A stretch of DNA of 32,010 bases from Planctomycetota bacterium (GTDB lineage: Bacteria > Planctomycetota > Planctomycetia > Pirellulales > UBA7805). The notes under the pieces were generated by a model. That model was not told the origin of the DNA. It was given only the letters and a program-made list of their open reading frames with translations, and searched no databases. The DNA is taken from assembly GCA_021413705.1 (NCBI GenBank), contig JAIOPX010000354.1:1-32010 (forward strand). Reading direction: 5' to 3'. Positions within the stretch are counted from its first letter, which is position 1; each line of letters begins with the position of its first letter. A program made the translations under genes and the position numbers. Below, piece after piece: positions 15,804 through 23,537 of this stretch.

Positions 15804-18800
15804 ATGCTTCAGCCAAGTTCCCTCTCTACGATCGCCGGACCGCTTGCGCCGGAGTTGTTGCGCGACGAGCGTCTTCATGAAACATTCATTGAAACGGCGA
15901 AACGCCATGCCACCAAAACGGCACTACGCTGCGGCGACGAATCGTTGACCTACGCCGAACTTCGCGATCACGCGGCTCGATTTGCGCGCTACCTGCGCCA
16001 TCACGGGGTCGGCCGCGCTGCGCCGGTCGTTATCTGGATGCCACGCGGTTTGGACATGTATACGGTGTTTCTCGGCATCCTTGAGGCTGGCGGCTGTTAC
16101 GTACCGCTCGATCCGGACTTTCCGCCGGATCGCGTGGCGTTCGTGGCCAGCGATGCCGGCGCACGGGCCGTAGTGACTTTGCGTGCGATGGCGGATCGCC
16201 TCGACGTCAACTGTCTTGTGATTTGCTTCGACGACGAGGAGGGTGACATTGCGTCCCATGCGGCGCGGCCGGTGAGCCGAGCAGAGTCGTGTGTCGAGGC
16301 TGACGACCCAGCCTACATTATTTACACCTCGGGCACGACAGGACAACCGAAAGGGGTAGCGATTTCGCATCGGGCGATCTGTCACCTCGTGCGCAGCGAA
16401 GGGAGCGTGCTTGGCCTGGAGGCAGAGGATGTCGTGTTTCAAGGCTTCTCCTTGTCCTTCGACATGTCGCTGGAGGAAATCTGGCCGGCCTTTGCGGTTG
16501 GTGCGACCCTGCTCGTTGCCACGCGTGAATTGATACATGCCGCCATGGAATTGGCCACGGTGTTGGCCCACGAACAAGTGACCGTGTGGAGCTGCGTACC
16601 GACGTTGTTGGCGATGCAGGAGGCCGAAGTGCCGACGCTGCGCCTACTGAACCTCGGTGGTGAGGCGTGCCCTCCGGACCTGGTGCGACGTTGGTCGCGT
16701 CCTGGCCTCCGCATTCTCAATACTTATGGTCCGACGGAAACGACGATCACGGCCACTTGGGCGGAGGTCAGTCCGGATCGCCCAGTCACCATCGGCCGGC
16801 CGCTTCCCAATTACACGGTTCATGTTCTCGACGAAGACCTTGAGGTGATTCCCTCTGGCGAAATCGGCGAGCTCTGCATCACGGGTCCAGGACTGGCGAT
16901 TGGCTACGTCGGGCGCGACGATCTCACACGGGAGAAGTTTGTCGAGCACGAGACGTTGGGGCGACTTTACCGCTCTGGCGACCAATCGCGACTCAACGCG
17001 GCGGGCGAGATCGAATTTCTTGGCCGGGCGGATACGCAGGTAAAGATTCGTGGGTTTCGCGTCGAATTGGCCGAAATCGAAGCAACCCTGCTGGACGAGT
17101 CCAACGTGCGCCAAGCGGCCGCTGGTTTGTGGGTCGACCCCGCGGGGCACGAGACGTTGGTGGCGTGGGTTGTGTTGCGCAACGGCGAAAAGCTGGATGA
17201 GTCGAACGTGCGTTCGCGCTTGCTAACAAGATTGCCGGCGTACATGGTCCCGGCGATCATCGAGGTGGTCGCTGACATGCCGGTGTTGGCAAATGGAAAG
17301 ACAGATCGGAAAAATCTCCCCGTTCCGACTCACGCCGCCGCGATTGCCGACAAACCGCTGACGCCGCCGGCGACGGCGGCGGAGCGCCTGCTGCATGAAG
17401 TGTGGAGCGACTTGTTTGCGCCCGTGCCGGTGTCAGTCGAGGATGACTTCTTTCTGGACCTGGGCGGACACTCGCTGCGTGCCGCAGAGTTGGTGTCCCG
17501 TTTGCGGCGCCATCCCGAGTGGCGACAAATGTCGATGCTCGATTTGTATGAGCATCCGACGGCCAGGCGGCTGGCGGCCCATATGGAAGTGCTGGTGCCG
17601 GCGGCGGAATGCGAAGCCCCCGAGCCGTTTGCGGCCACTCCGCCCTGGCGGCATGCGTTGTGCGGGCTGGCTCAGGCGGCAAGCTTGCCGTTGATCTACG
17701 TCTGCTTCTCCTTGCAACTGCTAATTCCATATCTGGCATACGCCTGGCTTACAAATTACTACTACAGCCGATTGTGGGCCGCAACCGCAGGGTTGGGCCT
17801 GTTTCTGGTGATGATACCGCTGATGCTGGGGCTGGCCATCGCGCTAAAATGGATCGTGCTGGGTCGCGAGAAGCCAGGCCGCTATCCACTGTGGGGTTGG
17901 TACTACTTCCGCTGGTGGTTTGTGCAGCGGATGCTCGGCATCGTTCCCGTTAGTTATTTGCGGGGTACGCCGCTGTTGGCAGTTTATTATCGACTGCTAG
18001 GGGCTCGGATCGGACCGAATGTGCATTTGGGAACCAATGCGCTGGAGGGTTTGGGGCTAATTGAGATCGGGGCCGATTCCAGCATCGGTTATGGCGCTGT
18101 CTTGGGCTGTGCCTACGTGGAGCGGGGATGGCTCAAGATGGACCGCATCCGCGTTGGTGCGGGTTGCGTTATCGGCAGCGGCTCGGTGATCGGTGCCGGC
18201 GCTGTTCTTGGCGAACGTGCGGAACTCAGTGAATTGTCACTGCTGCCGAACCGGGCGACGATTCCGCCGGGAGAGCGTTGGGCTGGTTCTCCCGCGGTGC
18301 GAATTGGAGTGGTGGACACGCCGGTGCCAAAGCGCCCTGCGCTTGCCCGGCGTTTGGGATTCGGCCTGGTATTTGCCGTCTTGGTGTTTGTGGTCCCCCT
18401 GTTTGCGATCGCCCCGATTCTTCCCGGCATGGTGCTGCTGGCTGAAATTGACGAGACGACGACCGGTTATCATTTCTTGTGGTTGGCACCGCCGCTGGCG
18501 CTGTCGTTTGTGATTTTCATGTGCTTGGAGATTGTGGCTGTTAAGTGGCTCATGTTGGGAAGATTAAAGGCCGGCCGCCGGAAGGTGGGAAGTTGGTTTT
18601 ATGTGCGCTGGTGGGTGGTGAATCACTTGCTCGAATTAAGCCTGGAAGTGGTCAAGCCGCTGTACGCCACGGTCTATCTGGCGCCATGGTACCGTTTGCT
18701 AGGCGTCAAGGTTGGCCGGCGAGCCGAGGTGTCTACCGCGTCTGCGATCAGTCCCGACCTGCTGAGCATCGGCGACGAGAGCTTCGTCGCCGACGCCGTC

Positions 18801-20234
18801 ATCCTTGGTGCGCCGCGAGTGGCTGACGGAGAAATCGTCCTGGAGGAGACACGCCTCGGACGGAGGGCTTTTATTGGCAACAGCGCATTGCTGCCCGCCG
18901 GTTCACGAATTGGCGACGAGGTGCTGATTGGCTGTTTGTCCGTCCCCCCCGCCGAGGCAACCAGAGCCCTGCAGAAGTGCACATCCTGGTTCGGCACACC
19001 GGCCGTATTTCTGCCGCAGCGGCAGCGTGCCCAGCAGTTTGACGAAGGCAGCACATTTCGGCCAGGCAAACGGTTGATTGCCCAGCGCTACGCGATTGAA
19101 CTGGTGCGGGTGATTCTGCCACTAACTGTAATCGTGGCGATTAACTCGTTGTTGATCTCGCTGGTCTTGGGTTGGAAAGGAGGAGAAGCTCCTGCCGCAG
19201 AGCCGGTTCGTGCCACAACTGAAAGTCACGATCCAGCCAGGACGGAAAAGCAGGATCCGACCACGCCGGAAGGTAATGAGCCGACCACGCCGGCTGGCAA
19301 CCAGCCGCTTGCAGCGGAAGATCACGGCCCAGCAGTGGAAGATCACGGCCCAAAACCTGCGCTGCATGTGGAGCAACCCGCTCTCGCTTCGCGGACCAAA
19401 AAGCCTAAACACAAGCGACATCGTAAGACACGCCGTGAAGATGCCTTGGCTAGTGCGGCGGCGGAAAAGAGCCGTACGGGGAAGTCCATTGCGGAAAAGA
19501 CGGTGACGGAGAAGGCTCCTGTGGCTAAAACCGTCAAGAAGAAGGACGCTTTGAAAAAGAGCCCACAGGAAACAACTTCTTCAACGAAGACTGCTGCCTC
19601 TCCGCTGCCAACTCGTCCGGACGAGGAGCCCTCGCAGTTGCCGCCCGATTGGCGGGACGTCGATTCGCTTGCCAGGGCGGCAGTGATATTTCCGTTCGCG
19701 TATATGGGGCTTGCCCTGTGCGCTGGGCTGTTTGTCGTGGTGCTCAAGTGGTGCCTCATCGGCCGATATCGCAAACTGGAAAAGCCACTCTGGAACAATT
19801 ATGTCTGGCGGAGTGAATTGATTACCTCCACGTACGAGGAACTGGCCGTGCCGTACCTTGCCGAGCACCTCCGAGGCACGCCGTTTCTGCCGTGGTTCTG
19901 GCGATTACTCGGGGCGCGGTTCGGTGAACGTGTGTACGCTGATACGACCGATATCACCGAGTTTGACGTGGTCCGCGTTGCTGACGACGCGGCGCTCAAC
20001 AATAGTTGCGGACTGCAGACGCATTTGTTCGAGGACCGCGTCATGAAGATCTCCACCGTGGACATTGGCCCCCGCTGCACTGTGGGCGCCTCGGCCATCA
20101 CACTTTATGATTCGCGCATGGAAGCGGACAGCGCCTTGGATGATCTGTCCATGTTGATGAAAGGGGAAACCCTGCCGGCCGGCACTGCTTGGCGCGGGAG
20201 CCCCGCTTGCGCGGTGCATCATGAACTCTCCTAG
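15804..20234 (+). CDS. Pls/PosA-type single-module nonribosomal peptide synthetase
   Basis: The product is 1476 residues from ATG 15804 (a TTG at 15783 would add seven). Adenylation domain, about 20-510: LTYAEL, YIIYTSGTTGQPKGV (about 171-185), FDMSLEEIW (D220, E224), NTYGPTE (306-312), YRSGDQSRL, GRADTQVKIRGFRVE (to about 419) and NGKTDR (497-502, Lys499). Carrier domain: DLGGHSL with Ser557 as the pantetheine site. Then three blocks of two membrane helices plus a left-handed beta-helix-like domain: TM1-2 (617-690) and C1 (735-832), TM3-4 (842-920) and C2 (966-1065), TM5 (1099-1122), TM6 (1289-1315) and C3 (1369-1472). There is no condensation or thioesterase domain. This is the layout of epsilon-poly-L-lysine synthetase, in which the C domains form the isopeptide chain. 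A Lys-rich insertion of about 155 residues separates TM5 and TM6. Substrate not proven. Confidence 0.92.
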   Translation: MLQPSSLSTIAGPLAPELLRDERLHETFIETAKRHATKTALRCGDESLTYAELRDHAARFARYLRHHGVGRAAPVVIWMPRGLDMYTVFLGILEAGGCYVPLDPDFPPDRVAFVASDAGARAVVTLRAMADRLDVNCLVICFDDEEGDIASHAARPVSRAESCVEADDPAYIIYTSGTTGQPKGVAISHRAICHLVRSEGSVLGLEAEDVVFQGFSLSFDMSLEEIWPAFAVGATLLVATRELIHAAMELATVLAHEQVTVWSCVPTLLAMQEAEVPTLRLLNLGGEACPPDLVRRWSRPGLRILNTYGPTETTITATWAEVSPDRPVTIGRPLPNYTVHVLDEDLEVIPSGEIGELCITGPGLAIGYVGRDDLTREKFVEHETLGRLYRSGDQSRLNAAGEIEFLGRADTQVKIRGFRVELAEIEATLLDESNVRQAAAGLWVDPAGHETLVAWVVLRNGEKLDESNVRSRLLTRLPAYMVPAIIEVVADMPVLANGKTDRKNLPVPTHAAAIADKPLTPPATAAERLLHEVWSDLFAPVPVSVEDDFFLDLGGHSLRAAELVSRLRRHPEWRQMSMLDLYEHPTARRLAAHMEVLVPAAECEAPEPFAATPPWRHALCGLAQAASLPLIYVCFSLQLLIPYLAYAWLTNYYYSRLWAATAGLGLFLVMIPLMLGLAIALKWIVLGREKPGRYPLWGWYYFRWWFVQRMLGIVPVSYLRGTPLLAVYYRLLGARIGPNVHLGTNALEGLGLIEIGADSSIGYGAVLGCAYVERGWLKMDRIRVGAGCVIGSGSVIGAGAVLGERAELSELSLLPNRATIPPGERWAGSPAVRIGVVDTPVPKRPALARRLGFGLVFAVLVFVVPLFAIAPILPGMVLLAEIDETTTGYHFLWLAPPLALSFVIFMCLEIVAVKWLMLGRLKAGRRKVGSWFYVRWWVVNHLLELSLEVVKPLYATVYLAPWYRLLGVKVGRRAEVSTASAISPDLLSIGDESFVADAVILGAPRVADGEIVLEETRLGRRAFIGNSALLPAGSRIGDEVLIGCLSVPPAEATRALQKCTSWFGTPAVFLPQRQRAQQFDEGSTFRPGKRLIAQRYAIELVRVILPLTVIVAINSLLISLVLGWKGGEAPAAEPVRATTESHDPARTEKQDPTTPEGNEPTTPAGNQPLAAEDHGPAVEDHGPKPALHVEQPALASRTKKPKHKRHRKTRREDALASAAAEKSRTGKSIAEKTVTEKAPVAKTVKKKDALKKSPQETTSSTKTAASPLPTRPDEEPSQLPPDWRDVDSLARAAVIFPFAYMGLALCAGLFVVVLKWCLIGRYRKLEKPLWNNYVWRSELITSTYEELAVPYLAEHLRGTPFLPWFWRLLGARFGERVYADTTDITEFDVVRVADDAALNNSCGLQTHLFEDRVMKISTVDIGPRCTVGASAITLYDSRMEADSALDDLSMLMKGETLPAGTAWRGSPACAVHHELS
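19178..19641 (+). other. Low-complexity Pro/Glu then Lys-rich linker inside the synthetase
   Basis: Residues about 1125-1280 of the synthetase have no fold-like pattern. The first half is Pro/Thr/Glu/Asp-rich with short duplications (PTTPEGNE and PTTPAGNQ; AEDHGP and VEDHGP). The second half is Lys/Arg/Ala-rich (KKPKHKRHRKTRR, EKTVTEKAP, KTVKKKDALKKS). At the DNA level a 15-base unit, GAAGATCACGGCCCA, recurs with a 21-base period (19317 and 19338). It lies between TM5 and TM6 and is predicted to be extracytoplasmic. Confidence 0.8.
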
Positions 20235-20865
20235 AAACTGGACCCCCTACTGGCACGATCTGCCGTCGGCCGCACCCTTGCGGCGGGGTGAGGTGCATGC
20301 TTGGTTGCTCGACCTCGATACTACCGCGCCGCTGGATGAGAGCTTGCTCGATGCGAACGAGCGCGAGCGCGCCGCGCGGTTGAAACTTCCGTCCGACCGC
20401 CGGCATTTCGTTCGCCGCCGCGTCTTGGCGCGCCAACTACTGGCAAGCATGCTCGGAGTGTCACCGACCGGTATTGTTTGGAAGGCGAGTCCGCGAGGGC
20501 GTTTATCGCTCGATTCCGCTGCGTTGGACTTTAATTGGTCGCGATCGGGAAATCTTTTTCTTTTTGCCGCTACTGCCGACGGACGCGTCGGCGTAGACAT
20601 AGAGCGTTGGCGCGACGACATTGATCCACTGGCGCTGGCAGAGAGCGCACTGCCGTCAGCGGATGCAGACCGTCTGCGCTCGCTGCCAGTCCCATCGCGC
20701 TCCTCCACATTTTGGACGGCATGGACGGCGCAGGAAGCGACCGCAAAAGCTCTGGGAACGGGCATCGCTGAACCCTTGGCAGCGAATTCGCCCTCCTGTC
20801 GGATAGCCCATCGCACAGTTCACCATAAATGGTCGGCCGCGGTAGCTTGGCTGTGGCACGAGTGA
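20221..20865 (+). CDS. Sfp-type 4'-phosphopantetheinyl transferase
   Basis: The product is 214 residues. It would move 4'-phosphopantetheine from CoA to the carrier-domain Ser557 of the synthetase, turning apo into holo enzyme. The Mg-binding core GVDIER is present (Asp126, Glu128), and the third acidic ligand Glu172 is in WTAWTAQEATAKALG, equivalent to the W-x-x-K-E-A-x-x-K motif with Lys replaced by Gln. In the upstream motif, usually N-x-SHS, the His is Arg (FNWSRSG, about 104-110). These changes are outside the metal ligands, so activity is likely. Its ATG lies within the end of the synthetase gene with a 14-base overlap, which implies translational coupling and a dedicated partner. The C-terminus is short after the catalytic helix, and the stop abuts a tRNA-like repeat. 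Confidence 0.88.
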   Translation: MNSPRNWTPYWHDLPSAAPLRRGEVHAWLLDLDTTAPLDESLLDANERERAARLKLPSDRRHFVRRRVLARQLLASMLGVSPTGIVWKASPRGRLSLDSAALDFNWSRSGNLFLFAATADGRVGVDIERWRDDIDPLALAESALPSADADRLRSLPVPSRSSTFWTAWTAQEATAKALGTGIAEPLAANSPSCRIAHRTVHHKWSAAVAWLWHE

Positions 20866-21003
20866 ATTCGAACCACTAACCTTTGGCTTCGGAGGCGGCG
20901 CCAAAAATGGGTTCGTTGAATGCGGCAAGGCCGCGTCGGGTCATGACTTGCGACGGCTTCGCGAACCGTTTCAACTCGTCTACAGTTTACGCGATTTTAC
21001 AGG
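20861..21003 (-). repeat. tRNA-Arg-like dispersed repeat, copy B
   Basis: On the minus strand this ends as a tRNA 3' half: an anticodon-loop-like CTCCGAA (Arg CCG), a variable-loop-like AGGTT, and a T-arm AGTGG TTCGAAT TCACT. The anticodon stem pairs at only two of five positions, and no acceptor stem or D-arm is present, so it is not a functional tRNA. The remaining 100 bases align with copy A. It starts within the last codons of the phosphopantetheinyl transferase gene. Confidence 0.7.
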
Positions 21004-21246
21004 ACTTACAACGATTTGGAAGCGGTTGTCTGACAAGCGATGGACAACATCGCTCGGCCCCTGCGGGCTTTGCTCGGCGCGATGTAGTCCAGAACAATAC
21101 ACTTGCTGGCACTGGGTTACTTCCGCTCTTTGACAGCTTTTACTTCAACAATGAATTGGCGTCGTGCACCCTTGGTAGGATTCCAAATTGTTGTCTAGGA
21201 TGCTGTGGTGTCGCACCAGTAGTTTGCTCCTGCTGTGCGATCGCGA

Positions 21247-21282
21247 GAGCCGCTCCGAACGATGGCCGTTCCGGAGCGGCTC
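21247..21282 (+). terminator. Hairpin, possible end of the synthetase operon
   Basis: GAGCCGCTCCG and CGGAGCGGCTC form an 11-base perfect stem, extendable by GAAC/GTTC with one bulged C. It is downstream of the phosphopantetheinyl transferase. Only ATTCATGCG follows, without a U-run, so termination is uncertain. Confidence 0.4.
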
Positions 21283-21374
21283 ATTCATGCGAATATGCGC
21301 GGTTTTTCCGCACCTGCAGTGCAAGGTTGTTGTTGGCCGCTGCATTCTTGTTAGCCCCCTGTAATGCGCAGTCA

Positions 21375-21410
21375 GGGCCGACGCGGCGGAATCATCCATC
21401 GCGTCGGCCC
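21375..21410. repeat. Perfect 11-base inverted repeat
   Basis: GGGCCGACGCG and CGCGTCGGCCC are separated by 14 bases. No T-run follows on either strand. It could be a transcript-end hairpin or a protein site. Confidence 0.5.
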
Positions 21411-21518
21411 GCTTTACGCGCCCTGCTCCCGGGCTCGTTTACAGATTCTTGGATCGCCTGATGCGACATCGCGAGTCGGTGACTTCACGACCCGTCTGAA
21501 TGCTAAAGGGCTAGCAAA

Positions 21519-21557
21519 TAAAAAGCCCCGCCGAGCCAGCGAGGACCGGGCGGGGCT
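21519..21557 (-). terminator. Rho-independent terminator of the 565-residue PEP-CTERM gene
   Basis: On the minus strand AGCCCCGCC pairs perfectly with GGCGGGGCT over 9 bases around a 15-base loop and is followed by TTTTTATTT. It lies 27 bases after the stop codon at 21584. Confidence 0.85.
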
Positions 21558-21583
21558 ATGGATTGTAGGGTTGCCAGGTTGAA

Positions 21584-23281
21584 CTAACCGCGCCTTTGGC
21601 GGCGATAGGCCAGCATTCCGAGGCCGCCCAAGGAAAGCAGGGCCAGGACAAAAGTGCCTGGTTCGGGGGCGGAAACAGGATCGGCTTCAATCTTGCCTTT
21701 GATCGTTAGCTTTAGGTGCTCGCTCCCCGGGGCCGTAGAACATTCTGAGATATTCTCATCCGAGAAGCCGAATTGATAAATCGCCTCGAAGTCGCCCACC
21801 GTGTTGGTGTCGAAGGTCACGGTGTAACCCTGGGTGTCGCCGGCAGCCATGTTGCTAAAGCTCGACGGTCCCAGAAGAGCGAAGGCGGGATTAGCTTGCA
21901 GGATGTCGATCACGTCCAGGTCCAATCCGGCCGTGAAGTTGGGGGTTGTGATGGCCGCGAGTATGTCGAAGAAGCTCGAAAGTGAACCGCCGCCTGCACC
22001 CTGCTGGAGTGTTCCGAAGTCAATGAGCAGGTCATTATTGGTATTGGAGAAAGTCTTGGTGCCATCGCCGGGCGGCACAGCTTCCTGGAACTGCGCGTCG
22101 GAGTGGTCATAGACGGTCTGCGTGAAGCTGACGCTTTGAGGGCTGTTCGACGCCTCGGGGCTGGTGACGGTGAGACTGACAGTATTCACACCGATATTTC
22201 CCGCAAGGTTGAACGTGCTGGACTGGCTGGCGCCGGGGGCGAGATTTCCTGAGTTCGGGGAGATGGCGCCAATCGTACCGCTGCCCGCAGTAAAGCCTGC
22301 CGAGAGAGTGTAGTTCAGCGGACCCGACGATGCTCCGCCGGTGTTCTTCACCAACGCAGAGAAATCGTTATCGCATCCGACGATGATCTTCGTAGGAACG
22401 TCCGTTGTGGTGATGGAGACGGTTGGGGGCAGCAGGGTGAACGGATGATATTCCATTTCGAGCCCTGAGACGATCGTATATTTGATGTTGGAAGTGGCGG
22501 TTGCGTCGTCCGTCGCAATGATTTGCCCGTGGAGCGGGGTGCTGCCAGGCGTGTTGTCGAAGTTCACTTGGCGACCCAGGGCCAATAGCGTGCCGTCCCA
22601 GCCGCCGTTGGGAGACTTTACCTCATTGCCCGTACCGGTAACGTCCCAAAGCACATGTTCGGGCGTCACTCCGCCGGCCACTCGAATCTGCGAATTGCCG
22701 ACGCTGAAGTCACCGCTGACTCGGAAAATGAATACCTCGGTCGACGTGCCAGTTATCGAAACCGTATTATTGGTCAGCTTGACGTCGGTCAGATCGTAGA
22801 CGTTCATGCTTCCCGCCCCAGCACCCGTAATGGTCATGGAACTGGTGATGTTGGTAAGGGCCTGATTGGCAGTCAATGCCGCAAGTTGGGTCGATGCGCT
22901 CCGCGCGTCGGCCACAGCTTGTGTGAGATCCTTAGCGATCGTCGAGCCCGTGAACCCGGTCAAATTGCCAACTGGAGGCACCGCCGAGTTGCCATTGGGT
23001 GAAGGATCGGCGGGGGATTTGAAGTGGTAGTAGAAGTTGCCGTTGTAAGGTCCGCCGCTGCCGGAGAAGTTGAAAGTTGAGCCAGGCCCCGCTGCCATGT
23101 CACCCGTAATGGAGGAATTGTTCATCGACCACTGTGTGTTGGAGACATCGAACAGCACATATTTGCCAGCCTCGCCAAGACCGACAAAGGCGGCCTGGCT
23201 GTTCGGGCTGGCGAACGAGACTACGCCAATCGCTACGGCGATAACGGCATTTAGGCGTGAAAATCTCAACATTGTCATCAT
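21584..23281 (-). CDS. PEP-CTERM surface protein with an ice-binding/choice-of-anchor-A-like domain
   Basis: The product is 565 residues. Residues 1-31 are a signal peptide (VIAVAIGVVSFASPNSQAA), and the C-terminus is a PEP-CTERM sorting signal: VSAPEPG, the hydrophobic TFVLALLSLGGLGMLAY, then basic RRQRRG. An exosortase would cut after PEP-type recognition and help to anchor or release the protein. Residues about 120-270 (NVYDLTDVKLTNNT, TEVFIFRVSGDFSV, HVLWDVTG, WDGTLLALGRQVNF, LHGQIIAT) resemble choice-of-anchor-A or DUF3494-type beta-helix domains. Residues about 290-400 (PTVSITTTDVPTKI to QTVYDHS) share a fold and the terminal HS with part of the 1790-residue protein, so the two have related pieces. 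AGGA lies before the ATG; an ATG three codons later is possible. The leader contains the hairpin units described separately. Confidence 0.9.
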   Translation of the reverse strand: MMTMLRFSRLNAVIAVAIGVVSFASPNSQAAFVGLGEAGKYVLFDVSNTQWSMNNSSITGDMAAGPGSTFNFSGSGGPYNGNFYYHFKSPADPSPNGNSAVPPVGNLTGFTGSTIAKDLTQAVADARSASTQLAALTANQALTNITSSMTITGAGAGSMNVYDLTDVKLTNNTVSITGTSTEVFIFRVSGDFSVGNSQIRVAGGVTPEHVLWDVTGTGNEVKSPNGGWDGTLLALGRQVNFDNTPGSTPLHGQIIATDDATATSNIKYTIVSGLEMEYHPFTLLPPTVSITTTDVPTKIIVGCDNDFSALVKNTGGASSGPLNYTLSAGFTAGSGTIGAISPNSGNLAPGASQSSTFNLAGNIGVNTVSLTVTSPEASNSPQSVSFTQTVYDHSDAQFQEAVPPGDGTKTFSNTNNDLLIDFGTLQQGAGGGSLSSFFDILAAITTPNFTAGLDLDVIDILQANPAFALLGPSSFSNMAAGDTQGYTVTFDTNTVGDFEAIYQFGFSDENISECSTAPGSEHLKLTIKGKIEADPVSAPEPGTFVLALLSLGGLGMLAYRRQRRG

Positions 23282-23311
23282 AGGTGGTCCTGAAAAAGCG
23301 ACTGGTTAAAT

Positions 23312-23400
23312 AAAAAGAGCCGCAAGGAATCTCCATGGGCGCGCAGTCGCCTAAGCGACAACACCCGAGGAGAATCCGTGCGGCTCTTACAGTGGCACTC
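23312..23400 (-). promoter_or_regulatory. Structured hairpin unit 1, leader of PEP-CTERM gene
   Basis: AAGAGCCGC (23315-23323) pairs perfectly with GCGGCTCTT (23380-23388). A second pairing, GGAATCTCC with GGAGAATCC, has one mismatch. An inner hairpin GTCGC-CTAA-GCGAC lies inside. On the minus strand the stem is followed by TTTTTATTT just 30 bases before the PEP-CTERM start codon, so any transcript of the gene that starts upstream must pass it. Confidence 0.65.
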
Positions 23401-23431
23401 GTGGGTTACTGGTGAACGAAAAGGAGCTACG

Positions 23432-23527
23432 AGTCAACGAAAAAAAGCTGCCCCGAGACTCCATATAACGGTGGCGCGTGAGCGAACACCCAGGAGACTC
23501 TGGACAGCTTTTTTTACAGTGGCGCTC
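23432..23527. repeat. Structured hairpin unit 2
   Basis: GTCAACG leads into AAAAAAGCTGCCCCGAGACTCC, paired with GGAGACTCTGGACAGCTTTTTTT at 13 of 16 core positions. The inner part reads CGC-GTGA-GCG. ACAGTGGCGCTC follows, as in the other two units. U-runs flank the stem on both strands. Confidence 0.65.
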
Positions 23528-23537
23528 TTGGTTTTCT

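Larger units (their letters stand above)
21004..21583. other. Gene-free stretch with hairpins
   Basis: No supported gene. Two strong inverted repeats (21247-21282 and 21375-21410) and the terminator at 21519-21557 account for most of the structure. The rest shows nothing I can identify. Confidence 0.5.

Noticed and set aside
20861-20910. Functional tRNA-Arg gene
   Set aside because: There is a T-arm and an anticodon-like loop, but the anticodon stem barely pairs and the D-arm and acceptor stem are absent.
21145-21399. 84-codon minus-strand open frame
   Set aside because: It runs through two strong hairpins, has no ribosome site, and its composition is not protein-like.
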